Made by a program: the position numbers and the translations under genes. Positions 1 to 9,565 of a stretch of DNA of 64,000 nucleotides are shown in pieces. The notes beneath the pieces were generated by a model that saw nothing but the letters and a program-made list of their open reading frames with translations, did not search any database and was not told where the DNA came from. Every line of letters begins with the position of its first letter. Position 1 is the first letter of the stretch. The stretch comes from DASYDU01 sp050248495 (GTDB lineage: Bacteria > Planctomycetota > Planctomycetia > Pirellulales > Lacipirellulaceae), in contig JBFWSG010000015.1 in NCBI GenBank assembly GCA_050248495.1, positions 1-64,000 of the forward strand, read 5' to 3'.

Positions 1-58
1 CACGCAGCTTACGCACAATCTGCTCAGGACTGTGTCGCTTCCGTCGCTTCGTCGTCAT
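1..58 (-). CDS. IS3-family transposase OrfA, N-terminal fragment (runs off the window)
   Basis: The reverse strand reads MTTKRRKRHSPEQIVRKLR, the usual opening of the small helix-turn-helix OrfA of IS3-type elements, and continues past the left edge. The start is supported by AAGGAG about six bases upstream of the ATG. OrfA normally binds the inverted repeats and is joined to the OrfB integrase by programmed frameshifting, which cannot be seen here. The insertion-sequence end may lie near 116, where the reverse strand reads TGAAAATCTGATCCAG just after homology to the neighbouring IS256 relic stops. That boundary is inferred. Whether the element is intact is unknown. Confidence 0.75.
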   Translation of the reverse strand, partial: MTTKRRKRHSPEQIVRKLR

Positions 59-139
59 CAAGGTCTCCTTGCCCAAAGGGCATCTCAACCTTCATAACAA
101 CTGGATCAGATTTTCAATAGCAGGCCATCGCCAAACATG

Positions 140-318
140 GTGACCAGCTGCCGATGACCGCCTGCATTGACCGGCTGTCGATGCGCCTTGATCCACTGAG
201 CAACTTCCGCTTCAATCGCCGCCATGAGCATCTCTTGGACGCCTTGCCGAAGGATCGAACTCAAGACATCCCGGCTCGTGGATGGAAAAACAAAAGATGT
301 TGTGGTAGCTTCCTGCAT
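140..318 (-). pseudogene. IS256 (mutator-type) transposase, N-terminal relic
   Basis: The reverse-strand reading contains RDVLSSILRQGVQEMLMAAI followed by EAEVAQWIKAH and GHRQLV, which matches the conserved N-terminus of IS256/mutator transposases. Resemblance stops after GHRQLV at about 142. About 11 unrelated residues and a stop follow, so the catalytic DDE domain is absent. A likely start is the ATG at 318 (MQEATTTS). The break lies beside the putative end of the IS3-type element, so insertion of that element probably truncated this gene. It has no transposase activity. Confidence 0.7.
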
Positions 319-427
319 GGTGGCGTACTCTCGGGGAAATCGGGTTTGTAACAACCAAATTCAATCCCAAGTACGCCGCCTTCTTCAACTCCTCATCCAC
401 AACTTCTAGTCATATCCAGGGTACTTG

Positions 428-1348
428 TCACGAAGTCTTCCGAAAGATACTCCAAAACAAATCGTCGCCGGGGTAAGGAACCGAGAGACCTGCTGGCATC
501 AACTCCGCCAAGTGGTTAATCAAAAAGAATCGTCCGTTCCTTGGGCAGTTGTAATGCAGAATGGACTTGGCATAGGCTGCCGAAATCCATTTAGTCATTC
601 TACCCGATCGCACTTTTGTCAGTTGAAACTGGCTGGCCAAACGATCCAGTCCTTCCCGACTAAACCAATGTCGCACTGTCGGAGGGTTGTATTCGTGCCA
701 ACTCTGGCCCAGTATTCGTGCGACAAAGCTGCGGCGATTCCATGATTCGACAAGTAATAGGCCGCCGGGAACTAATAGATTCGAAGCCTTTTCGATTGCG
801 AACCGAGGATCTTCGAAATGCGCAATCACTTGAAACATCGTGACTACATCAAACTCTTCGTCCGTTTCGAAATCTTCAAATGTCGTATTTTCGACATTGA
901 GTCTCAATTCTGACCGCGCATAGTGAGCCATCGTCGAATTGGGTTCAATGCCGATGCCCGACCAGCCTTCACCAATAAACCCGCGTAAGAGAAATCCAGC
1001 CGCAGAACCGACGTCCAAGACCCTGGCTTTGCCCTGACTTCCAATCATCTGGGCATATCGGCGGCCACGGCAAACTAAGTGGGATTGCTCCGATAAGTAG
1101 TTGTTGTATCCAAATTCGCCATCAAAAAAATAAGAGTCTGAGTAACAGTCCTGAATGTGAGTCGGTGCCGCTCCCGCGGTCAAATACCGATGCCCACAAC
1201 TAGTGCACTCGCCGACTTGGAATTCTCGACGAGTAAACGCGACCAAGCATTCTCGCCCGTCACAAACTGGGCAGTGTGCGGCGGTGGGAGTCGACTTGAA
1301 CTGGACAGCTGAGCGGGATCGCGAACCGCGCTTGAGATTCATTTCCAA
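428..1348 (-). CDS. Class I SAM-dependent methyltransferase with N-terminal zinc ribbon
   Basis: The 306-residue protein starts with a probable zinc-binding knuckle (C26-P-V-C29 and C48-T-S-C51). A class I methyltransferase fold follows, with motif I LDVGSAAGFLL at about residues 111-121, an acidic SAM-ribose contact in GIGIEP, and the later motif LLVPGGLLLVE. The layout fits the zinc-ribbon/Methyltransf_23 group common in surface-polysaccharide and secondary-metabolite loci. The substrate cannot be read from sequence. It sits between two insertion-sequence relics and upstream of the exosortase locus, so a role in modifying a surface sugar or lipid is only a contextual guess. The reading frame appears intact. 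Confidence 0.8.
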   Translation of the reverse strand: MEMNLKRGSRSRSAVQFKSTPTAAHCPVCDGRECLVAFTRREFQVGECTSCGHRYLTAGAAPTHIQDCYSDSYFFDGEFGYNNYLSEQSHLVCRGRRYAQMIGSQGKARVLDVGSAAGFLLRGFIGEGWSGIGIEPNSTMAHYARSELRLNVENTTFEDFETDEEFDVVTMFQVIAHFEDPRFAIEKASNLLVPGGLLLVESWNRRSFVARILGQSWHEYNPPTVRHWFSREGLDRLASQFQLTKVRSGRMTKWISAAYAKSILHYNCPRNGRFFLINHLAELMPAGLSVPYPGDDLFWSIFRKTS

Positions 1349-1605
1349 CGCTTTTCACGCATTGTGTGCAGCAATCGGGCCTGGAGCGTTGCTCGTTCCT
1401 TTGTAACCGATTTTTGACTCGATACCACCCGGTTCGGAACTTCTTTTGACTGCTGTCGCAACGTCGACACCGCGGCTGTAACACGACTTATGACCATCTC
1501 GATGTCGGGCTCCCCTGCATAGATTCTTGAAAGACTTCGTGCCGCGATTTTCGTTTGCGACAAACGGACGTCAAGTTTCAGATTTTTTCTTGAACATCAT
1601 TCGCC

Positions 1606-2167
1606 ATGGCCAAGTTACTGGACGTGGATCTTCGATTCCGCGTCACACGAGCCTGGTCGACGGTCCGCGAAATTGGGCATGGACATCGCGTTGGCCACCG
1701 TCGCGGGACAGGTCAACTCGTCGTCGATAACACCGGCCTGAACGTCTTTGGCGAGGAAGAATGGAAAGTTCGCCAACACGGCCGGGGCAAGCGGCGGGAC
1801 TGTCGAAAGCTCCGACTGGCGATCGACCCCGACGCGCACACGACCCTCGGCCGGCGCGTGATCGATTCGCCGACGCACGACGGCACGGCGGCGTTGCCGC
1901 TGTTGGATCAGATCGACGCCGAACTACAAACACTCTTTGGCGACGGCGCCTGCGACCAATAGAAGGCGTACGACGCCTTGGAACGGCGCGACGCTTGCGC
2001 CGTCATCCGACGACGCGAGCGGGCGAAGCAGAACACCCGGACCAACGGTTCAGGGGACCGCGACGAAGCAATTCGTCAGGCCGGCAGGCCTGAAAAAACA
2101 CAGCGGCTATCCGCGCCGCAGCCTCGCCGAAACGGCCGTCAGCTGCCTCAAAGGTGCAGGCCGGTGA
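1606..2167 (+). pseudogene. IS5-family DDE transposase relic
   Basis: The plus strand reads VVDNTGLNVFGEEEWKVRQH and then GKRRDCRKLRLAID, LLDQID and FGDGACD. This is the catalytic core of an IS5-type transposase (family pattern VVDSTGLKVFG...EWKVRKHG...KLHLAVD...GDGAYD). A TAG at 1960-1962 interrupts the expected GDGAYDTKAxYE segment; the same frame then continues as KAYDALERRDACAVI. Around 2085 homology jumps one frame to HSGYPRRSLAETAVSCLK, which carries the third catalytic residue (Glu of SLAETA). The upstream part, similar to IPxHTSL, is also in another frame. At least one stop and two frame changes make it dead. Exact element ends were not found. Confidence 0.8.
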
Positions 2168-2601
2168 ACGACTCAAGAATCGAGGGCCCACCAACCAGAA
2201 ATCCGAAGTCGCTCGCCGATGCAAACTTCTCAACTGGTTCGTCCTACTCGGCATGCCACCACCGACACGAATTTTGGCAGCAAGACGAAGATACTCCATC
2301 ATTGAGGGGACGGAATATGTCGATGATATCAATTGATTCGACCAAATTCGTCGACATTGCGGGAAGCAACACCACGCTGGAGTCTGCCGTTTGACTATGC
2401 GGTAATGCGATCTAGAGTTACTGTTGACCTCATCACTTCGCGGGCTTTCCGCGACATCCGAATCGGCCCTGTGCGAGGCCAAGCTTGGCCCATCCCCACT
2501 GTTTGAATTCTTTGAATTTGGTCTTTTGCTGACGATTTACCGGTTACGGTGCCGACCTGGCGATTGTCTAGCAGTCCAATACTCAACTTGGCGCGACGAA
2601 A
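2168..2601. other. Gene-free stretch upstream of the FeeM-like gene
   Basis: No convincing gene is visible. A weak sigma54-like match lies at 2558-2572: TGGC, then the invariant GG and GC separated by ten bases, but ending TAGC rather than TTGC. It lies about 30 bases before the ATG at 2602. The rest is probably decayed flank of the IS5 relic. Confidence 0.4.
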
Positions 2602-3417
2602 ATGACTTTTCTGCAAGCGACGCCATCTCAAAAATCAACTCCCTCTGGTCACATACGTGCCAGAGTCTGCGAAGACATTCTTTTGAACGTTGTATCATCA
2701 CGTCACGATCGACAAGCGGCATTCGAGCTCATTTATCGATCGTATCTGCAATCCGGACAGTGTGCAAAAAATGATTCAGGAATGCGAGCAACACCGTATC
2801 AACTTTTGTCGACGACCGACCTAATTCTCGCAAAACTGCGGGGCCAAGCAATTAGCACGGTCAGCCTTGTCCGAGATGGAGCGCTCGGGCTGCCTATCGA
2901 ATCGCTTTGTCCGGAGGAAGTCGCTCTGCGTAGAGCTTCGGGCATCCGACTCGCCGAAGTTTCGTCGCTTGCGGATCGGCGCCAGGGAACTGCGCGCTTT
3001 TTTGGTTTGTTTTGCGAGCTTTCGCGCCTGATGATTCAGCTCGCATCCAAAACGCGCATTGGCGAGCTGTTAGTAGCCGTCAACCCACAACACGCGCCAC
3101 TTTATCGACGCTATCTGGCTTTTGAGCAAATCGGCGACGAGCGGATATGCGAAATTGGCCAGGGCTTTCCCGCGATTCCACTTAGTCTCAATTTTGCCAA
3201 AGCTCAAGTCGAGAGGCGCGATTGCTGGGCCGATTTGATAGGTGAACCGCTGCCAGACGAGATTTTGCAGTCTTGTCCAATCACCGCTGAGGATCGTCAA
3301 TACTTTTTTTCGGTGCTCGATTCCTGCAGCGAGCAGAGTGCTGCGTGGCCACAGCGCTCGGCCAGCTTTGGCGACTCTGAAGCCGCGGATTCCGCGCGTC
3401 AATTGGTGAAGTTATAG
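2602..3417 (+). CDS. FeeM-like N-acyl amino acid synthase / exosortase-associated acyltransferase
   Basis: The 271-residue protein has the GNAT-like fold signature of the FeeM family. It carries a tyrosine-rich start (ELIYRSYLQSGQC), TPYQLLSTTDLILAKLRG, AISTVSLVRDGALGLPIES, then GIRLAEVSSLADRR, and LLVAVNPQHAPLYRRYLAFE near the acyl-carrier/product site. FeeM enzymes transfer a long-chain acyl group from acyl carrier protein to an amino acid. Long-chain N-acyl amino acid synthases have been reported next to PEP-CTERM/exosortase genes in Gram-negative bacteria, and here the neighbours are EpsI-like and exosortase genes. Chemistry and substrate are inferred from family and context. The gene converges with the EpsI-like gene. 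Confidence 0.8.
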   Translation: MTFLQATPSQKSTPSGHIRARVCEDILLNVVSSRHDRQAAFELIYRSYLQSGQCAKNDSGMRATPYQLLSTTDLILAKLRGQAISTVSLVRDGALGLPIESLCPEEVALRRASGIRLAEVSSLADRRQGTARFFGLFCELSRLMIQLASKTRIGELLVAVNPQHAPLYRRYLAFEQIGDERICEIGQGFPAIPLSLNFAKAQVERRDCWADLIGEPLPDEILQSCPITAEDRQYFFSVLDSCSEQSAAWPQRSASFGDSEAADSARQLVKL

Positions 3418-3485
3418 TTAAGATGCCGCAAGCGCCGTCGAGCAATCTCGGTGCGACCCAAACTCCACCCGCATCTCTACCTATG

Positions 3486-4190
3486 TCAACTGGTGGTCTG
3501 CTTTTCTGCCGTCATTTGCGCTCGCTCCAAATACTGGGTAAAGGCGGGTACAAATTGTTTGATGAATTCATCCAGCGGCAATTTATCGGATGATTCCACA
3601 AACGGGGGGTCTACGGCCTGTACGTGGACTTTATACAGTACTGAAGCGCCACCGTAGGTGATGCGCGGCATCTTTGGAACCGACCAATTCCCGTCAATTG
3701 TGAATGCGTAAGCAACACGGAACGGATTTCGCAGCTTCGAATCGTGTTGATATCGAAGCACCCGAAAGCTACTCGCCTCATGAAGATCTTCATTGGAGCC
3801 ATCGATATTAATCTTACTCTCACCGAGCAAATTGTTTGCTTGATTGGCAAAACAAATGTCGGGAGGATGTCGCACTAGCGGTCCTGGCTGCCCAACCATC
3901 AGAAGCAAAAGGACGAAGTCGTCAGAGCCGCGTCGACGATAATAGCGACTCACATACCCTGCGAGTCCTAACTCCTTCATAACGCCTTCTGACAATCGGT
4001 CACCCGGTTCTGCAGCCTCCCAAGAACCGATTTGATTTGGGAAGTTCTCCAGCGCAGCGGCGGCGGCGGCAAGTTTCGCCGGTATTTGCCAACGATTGGT
4101 AAACTTTCCCTGGTGAATCGCAGGCCAAATCGTCAATACTGCGATTGACACCAAGCTGAGCACAGCGGGCCCCATCAAATTGCGAACCAT
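3486..4190 (-). CDS. EpsI-like (DUF3485) exosortase-associated protein
   Basis: This 234-residue protein has one N-terminal membrane helix (MGPAVLSLVSIAVLTIWPAI). The soluble part resembles EpsI/DUF3485: it includes WEAAEPGDRLSEG and the conserved RHPPDICFANQAN, which corresponds to the HxPExCY motif of the family. EpsI-like domains occur alone or fused to the C-terminus of exosortases and probably act with them in the periplasm. The gene follows the exosortase on the same strand after a short gap, indicating an operon. The in-frame alternative at 4223 would be a TTG codon; ATG at 4190 is preferred because GAGG lies about six bases upstream. Confidence 0.8.
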   Translation of the reverse strand: MVRNLMGPAVLSLVSIAVLTIWPAIHQGKFTNRWQIPAKLAAAAAALENFPNQIGSWEAAEPGDRLSEGVMKELGLAGYVSRYYRRRGSDDFVLLLLMVGQPGPLVRHPPDICFANQANNLLGESKINIDGSNEDLHEASSFRVLRYQHDSKLRNPFRVAYAFTIDGNWSVPKMPRITYGGASVLYKVHVQAVDPPFVESSDKLPLDEFIKQFVPAFTQYLERAQMTAEKQTTS

Positions 4191-4260
4191 AATCGCCTCG
4201 CAGCAAATCGACAAACCATTCAACGGATAATAAGCACGTCCGGTGTAACCGCGTGAAGGC

Positions 4261-7200
4261 TTACAGCGAATACTTAAGTCGCAATGCCGCCGCAGCTTCC
4301 CGATCTGTCACAGAAAGGGGACGTTCACTAAGCCCAAGCCCAGAGGCTATTACAAGTGACTCTTCCGCGTCAGCAACACGACCCAATTCGTCCTGGGCCA
4401 TTGCCATATGCAAATATACAGCTGGATCCGCCTCAGCACTTTCTGCAGCCAACGATAGCGTTTTTAATGCTTCTGTAGCGCGGCCCAAATGAACTAATAT
4501 CTCTCCCTCGGTATTCAAGAGTGAAGCTGTCCCTGGATACATCGCAAGGGCACGTTGTATCGTCTGGAGTGCGACGGCGCGCTTCAAAGGATCGGCGCAT
4601 AGCAGCGATGCAAAATTGTTCTGCGCGTCCTGATGATTTGGATCAATTGCCAATAGCCGCTCGTATAAGTCCGCCGCACGCTTGTTATTTCCGACAATCG
4701 AGGAGAGATCGGCTGCATCCTGCAACAGAGACAAGTCGGTCGGATTCACTGCGACGACTTCATCCAGAAGCGTGTCACACGCTTCAACTTCTGCCCCATC
4801 ATCGGCACCACGCAAAATGATTGCATTGGCGAGCAGCCTAGCAGAAATGCTCTGAGAAATGCCCTCAGGTGGTCGCCGACAAAGGGCCAGCGCTTCCTCG
4901 ATACATCCCTCATCGAGGAGCACTCCAAGGATGTCATACATCAAGGACTGAGAAGTTTGATCATTTTTCCACGCCTGCATTGCAACGGAGTTGCGGCACA
5001 CTTCGCGCAATATCGTGTCGACGTTAGATTCCGCCGATCGCTGAGGCGAGGAGCGTGCAAAGCGAATTTCCCATCGTAGTTGTTCGGGTAGGCCCTTTGG
5101 CAACTGACCAAGTCGAACCAGGACTTCGTGTGCACGGTTAGTGAATCGATTGTCAGGCTGAAAGTGCTCTTTCCAGAACTTGAGAAACGCCACAAGCTCG
5201 TCGGATTGCACAGACTGCGTCGACACCAACTCGTCTAGTATGCCGTACGCGGCCGCAGTTCTTCCGCTTTTACCATAAAGCTCGGCCAGCAACAGCCTGT
5301 CTTCCACACTGCGCGTTTCTAAGTCTTCTGCCAAATCGATTGCTTTGTCTATGTCATGCGGCTCGTTTCGACCAGCCAACAAACGTGCCGTCAGCCGTCT
5401 TTTCTCGTCCGCTAGACGAGGCGGAGTATCGGGCAGTTCTCGAAGAATTTCTAGTGATTCATTTGTTGCCGCTAAGTCGTTTTTTGCACCTAATATTCGA
5501 ACGAGAATGAGCTTCGGCACTACGGCCTTCGGATCGGCCTGAATAGCTGTTCGACAGTATCGTTCCGATAGTCGTGGGGCGCTTTTTGAAAAATATGCAG
5601 CGGCCTGTGACAGCGTAGCCACTCGCGTTGGCACATCCGCTTGCTTCAGCGCCAAATCGACGGCGCTGCGCCACCTCCTGATCGCATATGCAGTGCGTGG
5701 CAACATGTCGTTAAGCTGAGCGAGAGCGAGTTGTTTCGCGATAGGCTCGAGCTTGGCCTCATTTTCGAAGTGACTCAGCACAACTTTTGCCTGATCGACT
5801 TGCTTCGCCTGTATGCAGAAGGAAATTAGGGCCGCCCATTTAGAGATGTCATTTGGCGCAAGACGAACCGCTTCCCGAAATGACTTTTCAGACTCCATCT
5901 CATTTTCGCGCTTTTCTGCGCTACCCGGTGGTAGAGCCAAAGCGGAGACCCAACAAGCACGACCTAGCCGCATATAGGCCTGCGGATCATTGGGATTCTC
6001 GCTGACCCATTTACGGGCCTGCGCAAGCGCCGACTCCCTGCTCTTAGAATGCAGCAGCAATGGCATCAAGCGTTCGTAGATTTCCGGTGAAGACAACGCC
6101 AACTTAGTCATCTCGCCGGCATATTTGTCAATGTCTTCCTGTCGGCCGCTAGTTGCCAACAATGCTAGGAGCGGCTCTGCAACCGTAGCGTCACGCAAAC
6201 CAAGTTCCCACGCCGCCTTTAGCCGACCAACGGCCTCGTTGTTGTCGCCGACAAGTAGGGCGTTTTGTGCGAGAAAGTACTGTCCCATCGGCCAGTTAGG
6301 GCGAGCATCACCAATTTCGCGCGCTAAAGTCGATAATTCAGTCCTTTGACGCTGGTCGAGTTGTTGACCCAACGACAATAGACGCATCACGCGAAAAGCC
6401 TTCCATAGCGATCCACTTGCTCCCTCAAGCTGCTGCAATTGGCTTATACAACGGTCCGCGCGCTCCGACGCGCCGTCGTCGAGAGAGTATTGCGTCAACC
6501 TTTCAAGAAGGCGTAGCTCGGCTGGATGAACGCGGCACGCTTTTTCGAGTACGGCGACGGCTTCCGCAGTTTTTCCACGTCCCCTCTGAAGGGCGGCAGC
6601 CAAAAGGGCAGTCTCAACATAGTCCTCGCCCTTAAGTGTTTCCAATGATCGACCGAGGACTGCCACCGCTTCATCGCTATCGCCTGTAGCGACAAGTAAA
6701 TTCGCAAGGAGGGCCGTGACCGTTGACGGATTCCCTCCGTGCTTTGCGAGTTGCTCAATTGCTGACCGTGCAGCATCGAAGTCCCCTGCTTCAACTTCGA
6801 CAATCGCAAGCAGTTGCCATATCTGGGCTTGATCAGGTTCCTTTTGCAGCTTTTCCTTTAGCAATCGAATCGCCTCGGGACGCCGATTCTGCAGACGTAG
6901 CAAGTCCACATATACTGCGAGCAGCGTGGGGAGTGAGGCTGAGAGTTCACTCGCCCGCTTAATCGACCGTTCCACACTGGAAAAGTCACGACGTTCCGGC
7001 GGCAGTCGAAGCTGTTGTTGAAACTCGGCCCTTGCAAGCGCCGTCCAAGCTTCTCCCGAGTTGGGCTCCTGTTGAGTACGATGTCGGCTATCGACCACCG
7101 CTGATTCCAAGTCGCCGGAAGCGATCGCCGCTTCAAATACTGCATTGTGGGCGCTACGCGAAGACGGATTCATGCGCAGCGCCGAAGATCTTGCAACAAG

Positions 7201-9435
7201 TGCTTGCTCTGGCTGACGAAGCGCAATGTACAACTCTGCCAATTTGTGCCAAGATCGCTCAATCTCCTCGGCATAACCACTTTTTGCCGCCTGCCCGACT
7301 TCTTCCGAATCGAGGGCCGCTCTGAGCCGATTCGTAGCTTCCGCCAAATGACCCTTTCCGCGCAACTGAATTGACTCGGTGTTAGCGATACCAAGCAGGA
7401 GATGGCCGCGCGTCGGTGCATCCGCAATGCTAGATACGATCTTCCTAATTGGCTCGATCAGCGATTCCGCTTCAGCATCATTGCCGTTGATTGCTAAAGC
7501 CTGAGCTAGGGCAAGAATTAATTCTGAAGGCGGATTGTCCGAGGTCGATTTCCCCTCTTTGAGGACTCTAATTGCGGACTGGCGTCCCGCGGCGTCACCT
7601 GCTTGTAAGTGCAGATCCGCAAGTGCTAAATACGGCCGTACGGACAAAGGGGACGCTGCAATCGCCTGTTTCAAAAAAGTCTCCGCAGTTGCACGATCTT
7701 GTTGTTTGCGACTGCTGCGATCCGCAGCAACTAACAAGACTTCGACTTGCTTTTCAGGAGGAGCAGAAGGACATAGCTCGATGGCCCGGTCGAGATCTTT
7801 ATCTGGATCGCGATTTTCAGTATCGGTCCAATAAATCTCTCCATACTTGTAACGGATCAGCCAAGCTTCGGGATCTCTCGGGTACTTCGCAACCAGCTGA
7901 TCCATCAATCCATCTGCCTTGGCAATGCGCGCTGATTCGGACGGCGCGACAAGTTTTCCACGAGTGATTACCGCGAGCGCTGCGACATGTCGAAGCGGAC
8001 AGTTGTTGCCATCCACTGAACGCTGCAACGCTTCGGTCACATCCAGCCAAGAATACTGATTTTGGCGTTCACCGGATGGAGAATTGAGATAGGAAAGTAA
8101 GACATCAGCGCGCTTCTCCGTCAGTTTACTGTCATGCTTCGTCCCTGACAAAGAATCTAGTTCCGTGATCAACTCAAGCGCGAAGTGGTAGTTTCCACAT
8201 TGCGAGGCGGTGTCAATTGATTCAATCGCCAGATCACGTCGCTGAGGCTGCGCTCGAAAAGCGTTTCGCAGGAGTTCCGCAGAACGAAGTTTTTCTCCTT
8301 GGGAGCTTGCGACCTTTGCATATGTTACCGCGAGATGAGTCTGCTGATCTAAATCTTCCGGTCGCGCACGCGTGTATCGTTCAATGTACTCAACGGCCTT
8401 TGAAAGGTCTCCCTCCTGTTCGAATCGGCCGGCCGCCGTCAGCAACGTCGTCAGTGCTCGATTTCGCTGCAGTCCGTACCACCACCAGCCGGTTGCGATC
8501 GCAAGAAAAAGTCCAATTCCGATGGTTGGAGCTAACAATGGCCAGTTCCAACTCTGACCAGTATTCCACGCTTTGGGAATCCAATCGAATAACCAAACCA
8601 ATCCCATGAAAAGGAAAAGCGCGACGGGAATTACGAGCAGGCCCGACAGGTCGTGGCTTAAACGGCGGGCGGTCTCACTTGTAAAGTAGCTTGTCAGGAG
8701 CCCGCTGGACGTTATCCGTAGTGCGTTGACAGCAATCGCCACCGGGGCCACGGCCAAGAGGATGCCAATGGCTTTGCCGCGGCTTGGACGCGTGATCAAT
8801 ACCGTCGCAAAAGCAAGCGCCGTTATCCCATAGAACATTCTCAGGCCGCTACATGCTCGCTCGACTTCCAGCGTTTGATCGCCGAGCAGAATTGTCGTTC
8901 CCTCGACAATTGCAGGCTGGCCGAACATTTGGAGCGCGACCCCGCTCAACTGGGCCGCGAGGAGTTGCAGCGGTGTGCTCAGAGCCACGGCAATTGTTGC
9001 AGGGATCGGGCTGGCAAACCACAAGAACGCGACGGACGGAAGGGACCACCGAAATAGGCTCCAACCTGCTAGCGTCCAACATGCCCCACCGATCCACAGC
9101 GGAATGCTCCAGGCATCGAGTTCCGGAAGGTAGAGCCGGCCTGCTAAGTAGCGTAGTAACCCGGCAAGTAATACGATGGCCAATCCGTACGGATGGAAGC
9201 CAACTTGTGGCATCGGGCAGTCGCGACGTCGAAGCCACAGGAAGAAGACCGCGAGCGGCAATACGAGATATCCGTGCGAGTAGTCAGGGTCGGCAGACCA
9301 AGTTCGCACGATTCGGACGAGCGTTTCCCAATAGGCCCAAATCCCGATTGCCGCAACAAATGTTACGACAAATAGCGATAGTTGTCGATTTTGCCAGAAG
9401 CGCGATCTCCATTCGCTCTGCGTTTCCGTCGTCAT
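4261..9435 (-). CDS. Exosortase (XrtU-like) fused to a giant TPR domain
   Basis: A single 1724-codon reading frame. Residues 1-300 form a multi-pass membrane domain with exosortase hallmarks: DYSHGYLVLPL near 51-61 and the proposed catalytic triad Cys195 (ERACSGLRM), Arg240 (NALRI) and His261 (SHDLSGLLV). Exosortases are thought to be transpeptidase-like enzymes that process PEP-CTERM proteins at the periplasmic face. A further hydrophobic helix lies at about 301-322. The remaining ~1400 residues are helical tetratricopeptide repeats (for example PDQAQIWQLLAIVEVEAGDF, and DPNHQDAQNNFASLLCADP near the end). TPRs are protein-binding scaffolds, so this tail may recruit substrates or glycan machinery. 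Its size is unusual against exosortases of a few hundred residues. It heads an operon with the EpsI-like gene. Confidence 0.88.
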   Translation of the reverse strand: MTTETQSEWRSRFWQNRQLSLFVVTFVAAIGIWAYWETLVRIVRTWSADPDYSHGYLVLPLAVFFLWLRRRDCPMPQVGFHPYGLAIVLLAGLLRYLAGRLYLPELDAWSIPLWIGGACWTLAGWSLFRWSLPSVAFLWFASPIPATIAVALSTPLQLLAAQLSGVALQMFGQPAIVEGTTILLGDQTLEVERACSGLRMFYGITALAFATVLITRPSRGKAIGILLAVAPVAIAVNALRITSSGLLTSYFTSETARRLSHDLSGLLVIPVALFLFMGLVWLFDWIPKAWNTGQSWNWPLLAPTIGIGLFLAIATGWWWYGLQRNRALTTLLTAAGRFEQEGDLSKAVEYIERYTRARPEDLDQQTHLAVTYAKVASSQGEKLRSAELLRNAFRAQPQRRDLAIESIDTASQCGNYHFALELITELDSLSGTKHDSKLTEKRADVLLSYLNSPSGERQNQYSWLDVTEALQRSVDGNNCPLRHVAALAVITRGKLVAPSESARIAKADGLMDQLVAKYPRDPEAWLIRYKYGEIYWTDTENRDPDKDLDRAIELCPSAPPEKQVEVLLVAADRSSRKQQDRATAETFLKQAIAASPLSVRPYLALADLHLQAGDAAGRQSAIRVLKEGKSTSDNPPSELILALAQALAINGNDAEAESLIEPIRKIVSSIADAPTRGHLLLGIANTESIQLRGKGHLAEATNRLRAALDSEEVGQAAKSGYAEEIERSWHKLAELYIALRQPEQALVARSSALRMNPSSRSAHNAVFEAAIASGDLESAVVDSRHRTQQEPNSGEAWTALARAEFQQQLRLPPERRDFSSVERSIKRASELSASLPTLLAVYVDLLRLQNRRPEAIRLLKEKLQKEPDQAQIWQLLAIVEVEAGDFDAARSAIEQLAKHGGNPSTVTALLANLLVATGDSDEAVAVLGRSLETLKGEDYVETALLAAALQRGRGKTAEAVAVLEKACRVHPAELRLLERLTQYSLDDGASERADRCISQLQQLEGASGSLWKAFRVMRLLSLGQQLDQRQRTELSTLAREIGDARPNWPMGQYFLAQNALLVGDNNEAVGRLKAAWELGLRDATVAEPLLALLATSGRQEDIDKYAGEMTKLALSSPEIYERLMPLLLHSKSRESALAQARKWVSENPNDPQAYMRLGRACWVSALALPPGSAEKRENEMESEKSFREAVRLAPNDISKWAALISFCIQAKQVDQAKVVLSHFENEAKLEPIAKQLALAQLNDMLPRTAYAIRRWRSAVDLALKQADVPTRVATLSQAAAYFSKSAPRLSERYCRTAIQADPKAVVPKLILVRILGAKNDLAATNESLEILRELPDTPPRLADEKRRLTARLLAGRNEPHDIDKAIDLAEDLETRSVEDRLLLAELYGKSGRTAAAYGILDELVSTQSVQSDELVAFLKFWKEHFQPDNRFTNRAHEVLVRLGQLPKGLPEQLRWEIRFARSSPQRSAESNVDTILREVCRNSVAMQAWKNDQTSQSLMYDILGVLLDEGCIEEALALCRRPPEGISQSISARLLANAIILRGADDGAEVEACDTLLDEVVAVNPTDLSLLQDAADLSSIVGNNKRAADLYERLLAIDPNHQDAQNNFASLLCADPLKRAVALQTIQRALAMYPGTASLLNTEGEILVHLGRATEALKTLSLAAESAEADPAVYLHMAMAQDELGRVADAEESLVIASGLGLSERPLSVTDREAAAALRLKYSL

Positions 9436-9565
9436 GCAACATCAGGCTTTAAACGCCCGCCAGCCAGGTGAGGATCAAAGAATTCGAGGCTTACTATTAA
9501 TTGTGATTTCAGCCTACCTTTCGCTCAAGTCCTTGGAAAACCCGCAATTCCCGAGAGCCAATTGC

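Noticed and set aside
1339..1563. 74-codon minus-strand frame upstream of the methyltransferase
   Set aside because: Overlaps the methyltransferase start slightly, but has no recognisable motif or start signal; it probably is decayed sequence beside the IS5 relic.
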